Positions 30,478 to 39,308 of a stretch of 64,000 nt of DNA are shown in pieces (the stretch's first letter is position 1; each line of letters starts with the position of its first letter). A program made the position numbers and the translations under genes. The DNA is from Manduca sexta. Its lineage: Eukaryota > Arthropoda > Insecta > Lepidoptera > Sphingidae. The stretch is from assembly GCF_014839805.1 (NCBI RefSeq), contig NC_051139.1:1860001-1924000 (forward strand). The letters are read 5' to 3'. The notes under the pieces are model-generated. The model worked only from the letters and a program-made list of their open reading frames with translations, was not told where the DNA came from and searched no databases.

Positions 30478-31780
30478 AGTCTTGCCATAAATATTGTAAT
30501 AAAGAAAAAAGAAAATTGTTAACTGCAAATAACATTTATTACTTTTACAGTGTGTCAGTTTAATACATAAATATAAAACAATTAAAAATATAAAAAGCTT
30601 ATTCGAAGTGGTCTCCATTGGCTGCAATACAGTCCTTTAAACGATGAGGCCAGTTATCAATAGAAGCACGCACTCTTTCCATGGGAAAATTCTTCACTGC
30701 CAATCGTATAGATTGTTTTAGGGACTCCAAATTATCATGGCGTTTAGAGCAAGCTGTACTCTCTAAAACTGACCACAAATCATAATCCAGCGGATTAAGA
30801 TCGGGACTAGACGACGGCCAGTCTTCAGCTCTGATGAAGTCCGAAACGTTCGATTCCAACCAAGACTGCGTGGACCGAGCTTTATGACCCGGCGCCGAGT
30901 CTTGCTGGAAGGACCATACTTGGTTATTGAACATGGTGATGTTAAGGGGCTTAACTACCTTCTCAAGAATGGTATCTTGATACACTTGTGCCGATGTTTT
31001 GATACCTTTTTCACAAAAAATATGGCTCAGTCACTCCTTCATAGCTAACACCCCACCAAACCATCACTGAAGTCGGATAATGTCCACGTTGCACTCTGTC
31101 GACTAATTGGGAAGCTTCCTTAGAGCTTTGAGCATAAATACGGTCATTTTGTTTGTTAAAATGTTGCTCAATTGTAAAAATTTTCTCATCCGTAAACAAA
31201 ATTTTTCTGTGACCTCCCTTTGCGTACCGCTTCAGTAGTTGTTTCGATTTTACCACCCTATTCTTCTTTAAATTATCAGTTAAGAAATGGCCAGTGCGTC
31301 TCTTATAGGCTGCAAGTCCTAAGTCATCTTTTAAAATACGCGACATGGTTCTAGGTGCTATCTTCATTTCCCGAGATAAAATCTTTTGCTTTCGGACAGG
31401 ATTTCTTCGAATTCTTTCCCTTACTGCTTTGACCACCTTTTTCGTACGAACACTACGTGGACGGCCAGATCTTTTTCTGTCACAAACAGAGGAGGTCTCA
31501 TTGTACCTATTAATAGCCCGGTACACAAACATTTTACTAATACCAAGTGTATGGAGAGTTTTAAAAATTGCATTTGGCTCCATACCTACTTTGTGTAATG
31601 CTATCACAGCGATTCGGTTCTCTTTATCACCCCACACCATTTTAATATCGCAAAATATTTTACAATGTATTGGCGCCAAAATGAGAAAACACAATGAACA
31701 ATCGTATAAAAATGACAGATTCGAAATTCAAATGTAATATTTTTTTATAATTAAGTGTAACAGTATTTATGGCCAGACTA
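30478..31780 (-). mobile_element. maT-type mariner (DD37D), nearly intact
   Basis: An element of about 1.3 kb with terminal inverted repeats: left TAGTCTTGCCATAAATATTG (from 30478), right (minus strand) TTAGTCTGGCCATAAATACT (ending near 31780). TA at both borders fits Tc1/mariner targeting. It holds one transposase frame broken by a single frameshift. It lies between SINE A/C remnants and tRNA-His unit 6. Confidence 0.85.
30599..31640 (-). pseudogene. maT (DD37D) transposase, one frameshift
   Basis: The natural start is ATG at 31640 (MVWGDKENRIAVI). N-terminal helix-turn-helix DNA-binding region about residues 10-110, with GRPRSVRT near 60. First catalytic Asp in ILFTDEKIF (about 151), second in FQQDSAPGHKA, third in PDLNPLDYDLW. 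Between the second and third Asp there are 37 residues, the DD37D signature of maT rather than DD34D mariner or Tc1. A TGA at 31011-31013 follows a run of six T (complement at 31016-31021). One extra T there shifts the frame, and the rest (to TAA at 30599) is open, ending ANGDHFE. Total would be about 346 residues, the usual length. Only one lesion is visible, so the insertion is fairly young. Confidence 0.88.
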
Positions 31781-31938
31781 AGTATGTATATTATTTATTT
31801 AAAGTAGTCGTAACGTTTGTCATAGGGCAAAAACTTGCTCGTTTCATTATTCAGTTGTAAAATCACAGACCTGCAATTTAAGCAGCTTCTTTAGAATCTT
31901 CAAAGCTACGTTAGATTACATTTACACCATGAATGCTG
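31781..31938. other. Spacer between mariner and tRNA-His unit 6
   Basis: AT-rich, no feature. Confidence 0.4.
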
Positions 31939-31972
31939 AAAAAAAATGTCTCCGCCGTGACAGTGCGTACAC
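31939..31972 (-). terminator. tRNA-His unit 6 trailer and terminator
   Basis: Trailer with a small change after the hairpin (GGCGGAGACA) and T8 at 31939-31946 on the minus strand. Confidence 0.75.
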
Positions 31973-32044
31973 TGCCGTGACCAGGATTCGAACCTGGGTT
32001 ACTACGGCCACAACGTAGGGTCCTAACCACTAGACGATCACGGC
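31973..32044 (-). tRNA. tRNA-His-GTG: tRNA-His (GTG), unit 6
   Basis: Body identical to the majority. It is the rightmost minus-strand unit. Unit 7, 1.2 kb away, has the opposite orientation, so the two diverge. Its 5' flank (GTAGCGCCAGATAGCGTTATTGG region) belongs to a subfamily shared only with unit 10 on the other arm and, more weakly, unit 4. That points to an inverted duplication in the array's history. Confidence 0.96.
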
Positions 32045-32135
32045 TGTCGGAGCTCTGAGAGAGCTGACCAATAACGCTATCTGGCGCTACAACACCACTT
32101 TCACTGCATAATTTGTCACAGTTTGCGTAACGTTT
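32045..32135 (-). promoter_or_regulatory. 5' flank of tRNA-His unit 6 (subfamily 2)
   Basis: Minus strand: GCAGTGAAAGTGGTG, then TAGCGCCAGATAGCGTTATT, then GGTCAGCTCTCTCAGAGCTC. TTGCGCAA is replaced by GTTACGCAAACTG. Nearly the same sequence precedes unit 10. Confidence 0.5.
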
Positions 32136-32389
32136 GCTTAATAATATACAAATTATAACGAATAACTCATAATACCGAACAATGAACAGACGACTTGATG
32201 ACAGACAGCCTGAATCCAGCAGGAATATGCTGAATTCAGACTGCTTTTGAACGGTCCCTCTAGAGATTTCCAGATCTTTCTTTGGAGATTCCAGAGTCTT
32301 GTGATTATAAGGTAGCCTTATGTTCTACAGTGGACTCTATGACTGATAATTATGATGACAGAACTGTACACTTGTTTTTTATACGTACA
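32136..32389. other. Spacer at the orientation switch
   Basis: A short imperfect inverted motif (CTGAATCCAGCAGG ... GCTGAATTCAG) near 32209-32240. No gene. Confidence 0.4.
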
Positions 32390-32765
32390 TACAATGTTCC
32401 CACTGCACCTGACGGTGAGCAGTGTGGGCTTTAAACGAGAGATGATTATCCCTCGCTAGTGGACACAATTATGCCGAATTGATTAATATCGGATACAGAC
32501 TTATCCCGGAACGCGATACATACGTAAGTGTATAGTGTTGGTACTTCAGCGGGTTTTACGCCTTGTACGGTGGCCGCTAAAGTGGATACAAATATACTAT
32601 TATCAACTATTAATTCTCAAGCCTTTATCCCACTGAAATATGAGTTAAAAGTTCCCTTTAGCGTATCCCTCCTGGACCTAGCGGAGGTAATTCTTGTGCC
32701 CTTCTGTACACCGAATTCACGTCCATGCGCGGAGGGACGTTTCTAGGTACCCAACAAAGTGCGTA
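32390..32765 (+). repeat. Dispersed repeat, LINE tail-like
   Basis: TTCCCACTGCACCTGACGGT, GATTATCCCTCGCTAGTGGA and CACGTCCATGCGCGGAGGGA. The CCCTCGCTAG part recurs inverted at 36495-36530. The CACGTCCATGCGCGG part resembles CACGCCCATGTACGCGGGG at 38390, before the family G tail. The open frame 32528-32746 crosses it without a known domain. It separates the two arms of the tRNA array. Confidence 0.45.
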
Positions 32766-33131
32766 TACCTCAAGATTTTGAAGTTTGCAGGACATATGGT
32801 GAATTGCTTGTGTATAGAACTATTGTAAATTGTCGCTAGTGTAAACGCTCCTGAATTCTTGCGCAATAAATTGCTGTAAGGACTTCCTAGTCTAGGCTTA
32901 GCTTAAGATTCTATCTCCAGATATGAGATTATAGTTCTATGAGTTGTTTTTTCAAAATGATAGAGCATCGTATAACTCCTGTAGAAAATGTATTGCGGAA
33001 ATTTTAATAGCAGTGCGTGCCAATTTATACTATTATAGATACAATTAAAATATATTGCGTACTCATAATTAAACAGTAGGCGTTTTGCAAGCGAATATTA
33101 ATTAGTATATTAAGTGCTCACTTTTACCGAC

Positions 33132-33223
33132 TCTTGCGCAAATTGCGACAACTGGACCGTGAAAGTGCTCCAGTTTCTACGAACAAAATAAAGTATTTTG
33201 TTAGCTCTCTCACAGCTTCGACA
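33132..33223 (+). promoter_or_regulatory. Conserved 5' flank of tRNA-His unit 7
   Basis: CTCTTGCGCAAATTGCGACA (TTGCGCAA at 33134-33141, 90 bp before the gene), TGGACCGTGAAAGTGCTCCA, and AGCTCTCTCACAGCTTCGAC at the gene. One of the best-preserved flanks. Confidence 0.5.
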
Positions 33224-33295
33224 GCCGTGATCGTCTAGTGGTTAGGACCCTACGTTGTGGCCGTAGTAACCCAGGTTCGAATCCTGGTCACGGCA
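33224..33295 (+). tRNA. tRNA-His-GTG: tRNA-His (GTG), unit 7
   Basis: First plus-strand unit. Body identical to the majority: GCCGTGA acceptor strand, D-arm TCGTCTAGTGGTTAGGACC, anticodon loop TTGTGGC, T-arm CCAGGTTCGAATCCTGG, TCACGGC and discriminator A. Upstream block, trailer and terminator are all present. Confidence 0.96.
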
Positions 33296-33329
33296 GTGTA
33301 CTCACTGTCACGGCGGAGCGATACTTTTT
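33296..33329 (+). terminator. tRNA-His unit 7 trailer and terminator
   Basis: GTGTACTCACTGTCACGGCG: hairpin loop TACT instead of TACG, stem unchanged. T5 at 33325-33329. Confidence 0.75.
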
Positions 33330-33429
33330 AGTTCAAGTGGAAAAAAACAAATCATGTAGGAATTACAACGAAAACAAGTAATATAATCATGTTTTTTTTT
33401 AATTACTGCAACCTTTTTTCATATTATTA

Positions 33430-33655
33430 CTACTTTTTCTCGGGGCTTCGCTCGCGTGAAGGTGTTTTCTGGGATAAAAGTCTGGCTATATATTTTCTTA
33501 GGATAGAAAGTAGCTACTATCTGATGTATAAACTAATATTACTGTAAAGTTTCATCCAAATCCGTTGTGTAGTTTTTCGTAAAAGATGAACAAACATACA
33601 AACCTCCATCCTCACAAACTTTTGCGTTTATAATATTAGTAGGATATTAACATAA
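33430..33655 (-). mobile_element. Helentron-like repeat (family D)
   Basis: GGGGCTTCGCTCGCGTGAAG at the left, ATCCAAATCCGTTGTGTAGT in the middle, and AACTTTTGCGTTTATAATAT then TAGTAGGAT at the right. Same layout as 9014-9475 without the inserted SINE. Confidence 0.65.
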
Positions 33656-34577
33656 TATTCAAACTTGTTTTTCCCTTGGGCGCGGTAGGATGGTAGATAT
33701 TCATTGGAAAATGAGTAAATATAAGAGAAAACTTTTGGAGTTGCGAATTACATTTTTTGCCTTCTATATTATAATAGTTATAAGTATATCATTGTTATAC
33801 ATTCTTATTAAGTTAACCCAAATATCTGCAGGCTAACACAACATACCGTTTTGTTTCCACATTTGTATTCAACACATACAGTAAGTTTTCTGGTGAAGTT
33901 CGCCTCTAGTAAAAGTCAGCGAGTTCAAACATAACTAAATACAACCCTCTGTCTTTTATTATTATTTTTTATCTATTATTTTCAGAAAAATTTAAAAATA
34001 TATTAAAAGATGTAGCATAAACTAGAAGAGGTTTTTGTATACATCTACATCATCCGTCATTCGCAATTATTACTAATTATTATGAAAACTCGTACCGCCT
34101 TCAAAAACCACTAAAAACAAAAAAATAATTCAACGTTACCTATATACCGTTTACCAATTTTGGAGTCGGTGCCTAATAACAATCAAACATTGTTTTCGTA
34201 TATTTGTTTATGTATTCATCTAGCTAGATAAGCTTACCAAGCAATTTTAATGACTAATGTTTAATTTCTATTAGGCACTGAATGGAAGGACAACTGGCAA
34301 TAAAAGTAAGTACATAAGTATACATTTCATATTTCATAATTACTTTTGTAATTATTCTTCTTAAAGGGAACTATTCAGCTACCCAAGAAGCCTGTAATGG
34401 CAATGTCTAATAGCTATTGATAAATTAGCGTTGTAGAGCAATAATATCGTAGCGCATCCTTCTATACGTACTGCAGAGTAACAGCTTGTCGCAAATGTTC
34501 ATTTATTGTAGAGTATTAATCAATATGAATGGATAAAGGTGATATACATTTTATTTTGTGTCATAAATAATCTTTTA
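33656..34577. other. AT-rich spacer
   Basis: No feature recognised. Confidence 0.4.
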
Positions 34578-34772
34578 TTTCTTCTTCCCTGCCAGCCCGA
34601 CCTGGCTTCTTTGCTTACTAAGTATATTTTTCATTTATTTTATTTTCAATATAAATTGTCTTTGTTTATATAAGCTAATCTAATTAAGTAATAATTAAAT
34701 ATTCTCATGTACCTTGACTTATCATAAGTGCAACTATGTTCGCCTACGTGATGAATAAAGTTTTTTTTTTAA
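34578..34772 (+). repeat. Dispersed repeat J, second copy
   Basis: CTTCCCTGCCAGCCCGACCT and ATCATAAGTGCAACTATGTT match 10726-10990. It ends in a T-run. Confidence 0.5.
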
Positions 34773-34990
34773 ATCTATATATAAAAATGAATCTCTATTT
34801 CCCTTAGTCCCGCCATAACTTGAGAACGACTTATCCGATTTCATTCATGTTTTATTAAGTTTTCTAATACTTTGTAGAAGGTTCTTATGGAAAGAAAAAT
34901 TAACAAATTGCGCAATTTTTTTTTTATTTCATAAAACTTAAGGACTGTTTTAACTTCGCGCGTTTGATGAATTTGAATTTAACACACAGC
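34773..34990 (+). repeat. Dispersed repeat H fragment
   Basis: ATATAAAAATGAATCTCTAT, TTCCCTTAGTCCCGCCATAA, CTTATCCGATTTCATTCATG. It matches the minus-strand repeat at 37279-37545 near its end. Confidence 0.5.
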
Positions 34991-35392
34991 TGCTTTTTGT
35001 TTTTTGCGAAGCGTCAAGTATAATGTAGTTTTTAGTTAACTATAATGTGGAATGTCTAACATCGAAAAGGCTTCGTACTTTTATTAAAGAACTATTTCAA
35101 GTCCGTATTATAAATCTTAAATAAACACTCGAGGTAGACTTAATGAATGCCATCCGATATACAACCAAGCTCATGAAATGTACATAAATAATGTGTGTTT
35201 TCTCCTGAGTTTTTAAAATTGTATCAATAAATTTATTAAATGAGAAACTACGTGCGTCTAAGTAGGTATCACTAGAATATCTATTACTACCGCCAATTAG
35301 CATTGTGCAAGACAAGAATGTCTTCCACTATGAAAATATTGTAGCAAGTTTTATTAAGAATTTCCTGAATTTTACTATCAACTCTTGCGCAA
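34991..35392. other. Spacer with family C remnant
   Basis: Positions 35247-35311 (GTCTAAGTAGGTATCACTAG, TACTACCGCCAATTAGCAT) look like a diverged family C fragment. Nothing else recognised. Confidence 0.4.
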
Positions 35393-35474
35393 ATTGTTGC
35401 TATTGGACCGTGAAAGTCGTCTCGTTTCTTCTAACAAGATAAAATGTTTTGTCAACTTTCTCATAGCTCCGACA
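35393..35474 (+). promoter_or_regulatory. Conserved 5' flank of tRNA-His unit 8
   Basis: TTGCGCAA at 35395-35402 (80 bp before the gene), TTGGACCGTGAAAGTCGTCT, then ACTTTCTCATAGCTCCGACA. Confidence 0.5.
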
Positions 35475-35546
35475 GCCGTGATCGTCTAGTGGTTAGGACC
35501 CTACGTTGTGGCCGTAGTAACCCAGGTTCGAATCCTGGTCACGGCA
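35475..35546 (+). tRNA. tRNA-His-GTG: tRNA-His (GTG), unit 8
   Basis: Body identical to the majority, GTG anticodon, complete stems. It shares the TACT trailer loop with unit 7, and the two are neighbours, so one may derive from the other. Upstream block and terminator present. Confidence 0.96.
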
Positions 35547-35580
35547 GTGTACTCACTGTCACGGCGGAGCGTTGCTTTTT
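35547..35580 (+). terminator. tRNA-His unit 8 trailer and terminator
   Basis: GTGTACTCACTGTCACGGCG then GAGCGTTGC and T5 at 35576-35580. Confidence 0.75.
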
Positions 35581-36021
35581 GTCATTAAAAAATGTTTTTC
35601 CCCTCTAGTTCATCATATTTATCTTCGACCTTGTTACAAGGGGAATCTAACTAAAATTGATTTTCAAACCCCTTTATCCATTTTAATATTTTATGGCTGA
35701 AGTTTCGAATTACAGACAACATAGACATTTGCAAAAACTGATAAAACATCGGAGTTCGGTATCATTGAGGTAGGTCTTGTTCACCTTATTCTACAATAGT
35801 AGCGTTGTTGTCAGGCAGAGAAATACCCGTGACCATACGAAGAGCATTTGACGTTCTCCCCTTCTGTAACAAAATGGTAGAGCCCCAGTCGAGCCGGCTA
35901 ATTCCAATTGTTACGAAACGTTCTACTACGTGACGCCCTCATTTGTTAGGACTCCTTTCTATAGTATGTGTTATGTGATACAACTTGAGTATTGACAAAG
36001 TTTGGACACAATTATTTCAAC
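35581..36021. other. Spacer between units 8 and 9
   Basis: About 440 bp without a recognised repeat or open frame. This is the shortest spacer in the array. Confidence 0.4.
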
Positions 36022-36112
36022 TCTTGCGCAATTGTTACAAATGAAGCGTGAAAGTGCTCCAGTTTCTACCAATAAGATAATGTATTTTGTTAACTTCCTC
36101 AGAGCTCCGACA
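36022..36112 (+). promoter_or_regulatory. Conserved 5' flank of tRNA-His unit 9
   Basis: CTCTTGCGCAATTGTTACAA (TTGCGCAA at 36024-36031, 89 bp before the gene), AGCGTGAAAGTGCTCCAGTT, CTTCCTCAGAGCTCCGACA. Confidence 0.5.
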
Positions 36113-36184
36113 GCCGTGATCGTCTAGTGGTTAGGACCCTACGTTGTGGCCGTAGTAACCCAGGTTCGAATCCTGGTCACGGCA
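36113..36184 (+). tRNA. tRNA-His-GTG: tRNA-His (GTG), unit 9
   Basis: Body identical to the majority. It lies 566 bp after unit 8, the closest pair in the array. The flank is of the common subfamily and the trailer loop is TACG as in most minus-strand units. Confidence 0.96.
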
Positions 36185-36221
36185 GTGTACGCACTGTCAC
36201 GGCGGAGCGTATTTTTTTTTT
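36185..36221 (+). terminator. tRNA-His unit 9 trailer and terminator
   Basis: GTGTACGCACTGTCACGGCG, then GAGCGTA and T10 at 36212-36221, the strongest T-run of the array. Confidence 0.8.
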
Positions 36222-36489
36222 GTTTCTTATCATAAGGTACAAATTTCGAACTGCCTACATATGTAACTAATAAAACTCTTTAACATAATTCTCATTTATC
36301 TTGGCCATATTTCTTATTTTTGACCGATCCATCGACTTTGTTTTATCTAGTAAAATAGGCAAACCATTATATAATTATTTTTAGATTCGATTTTCAAGCT
36401 CGTCAATTATATTATTGTGCTGACCAAACGATGCAATGCGTTGAATATAAAAATAATAATTACACACTATCTATTCATATTGTAACAGA
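36222..36489. other. AT-rich spacer
   Basis: No feature seen. Confidence 0.4.
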
Positions 36490-36690
36490 CCGGCAAAATT
36501 GTGTCAACTAGCGAGGGATAATCATCCCTCATCAGTCGACTTTACCAGGACCCTATTCCGCTTACCATCAGGTACGTAGGACCAGCTTGCTTTACGCGTA
36601 AACAGATGTTAATATCAGACACAAGATGTCCATTGATGAACACAGTTCCCTTAAATTTCCCACTCAAGGCCTTTTGCATATAAAAATGAA
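36490..36690 (-). repeat. Dispersed LINE tail-like repeat
   Basis: GTCAACTAGCGAGGGATAAT and CCGCTTACCATCAGGTACGT. The first is the inverse of 32440-32470. Confidence 0.45.
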
Positions 36691-36755
36691 ACCTGCCTGC
36701 CGTTAGGGTAGGACGGTTGTAATTTAATACTTATTTATAATAATAATAAATACTA

Positions 36756-37062
36756 TCAGCCCTGTATTATATACTGTCCCACCGTTGGGCACGGGCCACC
36801 TCTACTACTGAGAGGGATTAGGCTTTAGTCCATCACGCTGGCCTAGTGCGGGTTAGTAGACTTCACACACCCTCGAAAACTCCTAATAGAGAATTTCTCA
36901 GGTATGCAGGTTTGCTCACGATGTTTTCCTTCACCGTTAAAGCAAGCGATAATTCACAAAGAATACACACATATTTTTTTAGAAAAGTCAGAGGTGTGTG
37001 CCCTTGGGATTTGAACCTGCGGACATTCGTTTCGGCAGTCCGTTCCACTACCAACTATCGCG
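36756..37062 (-). mobile_element. SINE family B, near full length
   Basis: ATCAGCCCTGTATTATATAC, CACGCTGGCCTAGTGCGGGT, CTCACGATGTTTTCCTTCAC and the head GATTTGAACCTGCGGACATT. A short direct repeat TATCGCGCACTTATTTA follows at 37055-37091, part of which may be a target duplication. Confidence 0.8.
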
Positions 37063-37105
37063 CACTTATTTACTATCGCGCACTTATTTATATCAAAATA
37101 AAACC

Positions 37106-37275
37106 ATTTTCCGGAATTTATCGCGGTTTTTATATCATGATTTTCTCCTGACGTTACGAAGACTGCAGTCTTTATAGCCACGGGGCGGACTGAAACTAAA
37201 AGAACCACGATAATATCCGAAAGATAATTTTACTTAGATGTCTTACAATCGCGTTAACATAAGAAATCATTATAC
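37106..37275 (+). mobile_element. Repeat family E, short copy
   Basis: TTTTCCGGAATTTATCGCGG at the left, GACGTTACGAAGACTGCAGT, ACCACGATAATATCCGAAA, then CAATCGCGTTAACATAAGAA. Lacks the 120-bp internal block. Confidence 0.6.
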
Positions 37276-37278
37276 CTC

Positions 37279-37545
37279 TTTATAACTGACTTGCTGACCC
37301 GACAGACGTTGTCCCGTCTTAACTATGAATTTGCAGCGTGCATTCTGTCAATCGCTGAAATTAACTTTTCTTAAATTTTCTAACGTTCTGCTCAACTTCC
37401 TTAATTTTTTTCTTTTATAAGATCCTTCTCCTGACAATAACAAACACAACAAAAAAATAATAGTGAAATCGGTTCAGCCATTCACGCGTGATGGCGTGAC
37501 TAAGGGAAATAGGGATTCATTTTTATATATATAGATTAATTCCTT
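37279..37545 (-). repeat. Dispersed repeat H
   Basis: GACTTGCTGACCCGACAGAC, TTCAGCCATTCACGCGTGAT, GGGATTCATTTTTATATATA. The right end matches the start of 34773-34990 in reverse. Class unknown. Confidence 0.5.
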
Positions 37546-37734
37546 TCTTACTGAATTTCCCTCACCCTTTTCACTTTTTTCACTCTCGTAATCCGGAGAG
37601 ACGGCAAACCAACATGACCGGATAAAGATCTGGCGCAAAACCAAGAGCTTTACGTGCTTTCCGACGCATGAGCACATCACACCGCCATCTTCCTAACTCC
37701 GAGCCGTGATTGAATATTTTTTTTAAGATGGAAA

Positions 37735-37840
37735 AACCCAGTCACAATTTTTTTGACCCGGCATTCGAACTCAAGACCTCAGCACGGTAGTTGTAATCGT
37801 ACCGTGTATAATTACAACTACGCCACCGAGACAGACTGTC
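37735..37840 (-). mobile_element. SINE A tRNA-like head fragment
   Basis: TTTGACCCGGCATTCGAACT, CAAGACCTCAGCACGGTAGT, ACAACTACGCCACCGAGACA: head only. Confidence 0.6.
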
Positions 37841-38344
37841 TTTATAACTAAGGTAATAAGGACGATAACCATCATACCGCATTAAATACATTCTCAAAGG
37901 ATCGAGAGGCGTCGACGACTTTTAAGTAAACTAATCAGTATTAGCATAGTTAAATATTCAGACCTAAAGAACTTATCAACCAATCATTGATCTCTTACTT
38001 CAAGTGCAGATTCCACAAGGAATTAGATACGGAGTTGTCACTGACTTTGAATTCTAAAAGTATATGAGCAAATGATTTGAAATACGTTACAATAGTGATG
38101 CGATACGACTGATAGAATTAACCACATGAACAGTCTGTCAGTATCGTGGTGTGACATGCGCCGTTTTGACAATATGGGAATATTTTCATGATAGTATACC
38201 ATTAACAGTCTATCGTAATTAACTTTATTAATACAACTGTATGAGTGAGCAAATGGTTTACCTAAATAAGCACCACAACCATCTATACCTATAAAAGCAA
38301 CAATATTACGGATCGTCGTGTGGTAGGAATGGAAAATTTGTGTG
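37841..38344. other. Spacer
   Basis: No feature recognised. Confidence 0.4.
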
Positions 38345-38675
38345 ATGCATGCATGTAAAATGCGGCACTTGGTCTCTACACCAAATACACGCCCATGTAC
38401 GCGGGGACATTTGTTGCGGCTCTAGGCACCACAGGTCAGTGTGTATAACTCATGGTTGCCTATTCTCATTAAAGAACACGAGGGCTCGCGACCATTTCCC
38501 GGCTTTCTCCCCTGCTCCCATTCTGAGAGGATTCCTTTTCCTTCCCCCACACTTATCCATCAATTATCCCCTCCCAATTTACCTCCAAAGCCCTACAGTC
38601 GCTTAGCTGAGGGATTCTAGTATCCCATTCACAGGTTTCCCTCGATGGTAACTTCGGGGTTTGATACAAAAAAAA
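38345..38675 (+). mobile_element. LINE tail family G, unbroken copy
   Basis: TACACGCCCATGTACGCGGG, GGCTCGCGACCATTTCCCGG, AGTCGCTTAGCTGAGGGATT, ending GGGGTTTGATACAAAAAAAA. It shows what the copy at 25912-27046 looked like before the R1-like insertion. The 85-codon frame 38349-38606 does not resemble a reverse transcriptase. Confidence 0.7.
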
Positions 38676-38869
38676 ATTGGAAAGTGCGTGAATGATGTAA
38701 ATAAGAGAAGTGTGAAGGACAGACGAAGTTAGGAAACGAGGATCAAAAGACGTTATACTGAAAGAAGCAATTTAGTTGATAAATATTTTTTTTATTTTGG
38801 ACAAAACCCACTGTAATAACTTTATTGAATACTTTTACAGTAACTGTTGATATATTTTTTATCGAACTT

Positions 38870-38954
38870 TAATCAAACTGTGACAAATTGTGCTGTGAAA
38901 GTGGTATTGTAGCGCCAGATAGCGTTATTGGTCAGCTCTCTCAGACCTCCGACA
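38870..38954 (+). promoter_or_regulatory. 5' flank of tRNA-His unit 10 (subfamily 2)
   Basis: AACTGTGACAAATTGTGCTG, TGAAAGTGGTATTGTAGCGC, CAGATAGCGTTATTGGTCAG, then CTCTCTCAGACCTCCGACA. Nearly identical to the unit 6 flank read on the other strand. No TTGCGCAA. Confidence 0.5.
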
Positions 38955-39026
38955 GCCGTGATCGTCTAGTGGTTAGGACCCTACGTTGTGGCCGTAGTAA
39001 CCCAGGTTCGAATCCTGGTCACGGCA
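38955..39026 (+). tRNA. tRNA-His-GTG: tRNA-His (GTG), unit 10
   Basis: Body identical to the majority. Last unit of the array on the right. Its flank subfamily matches unit 6, 6.9 kb away on the opposite strand. Terminator present. The upstream AG in its leader is changed (GACCTCCGACA rather than GAGCTCCGACA), which weakens the leader-trailer complementarity seen in other units. Confidence 0.96.
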
Positions 39027-39059
39027 GTGTACGCACTGTCACGGCGGAGCTCTATTTTT
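39027..39059 (+). terminator. tRNA-His unit 10 trailer and terminator
   Basis: GTGTACGCACTGTCACGGCG, GAGCTCTA, then T5 at 39055-39059. Confidence 0.75.
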
Positions 39060-39189
39060 GTTACATCTTTCATGAAAAAAGGATAATAGGTAGAAAACGG
39101 CAGCTTTTCAATCGGCCCAAACATGACCCTGACAACTTTTGTCAAGACTGTGAGTGGAATACGAAGAATATTTTTCCGAGATGATAACC

Positions 39190-39308
39190 AATAGCACTCA
39201 GGAGTGATATAGCTCCATATTAGTGAAAAAAAAACAATATCTTATTAGTAGTTCTTAAGATTAGCGTGTTCAAACAAACAAACTCTTAAACTTTATATAT
39301 TAGTATAG
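39190..39308 (-). mobile_element. Family D (Helentron-like) end fragment
   Basis: ATTAGTAGTTCTTAAGATTA, GCGTGTTCAAACAAACAAAC, TCTTAAACTTTATATATTAG: reverse of the 23540-23620 type start. Confidence 0.5.

Noticed and set aside
31345..31737. 130-codon plus-strand frame
   Set aside because: Antisense to the maT transposase; no independent motif.
38888..39184. Open frames over the tRNA-His units encoding a repeated SRDRLVVRTLRCGRSNP-like peptide (also at 16691, 19431 and 20520)
   Set aside because: The peptide is the translation of the tRNA gene and its leader. Its repetition reflects tRNA identity, not a protein family.
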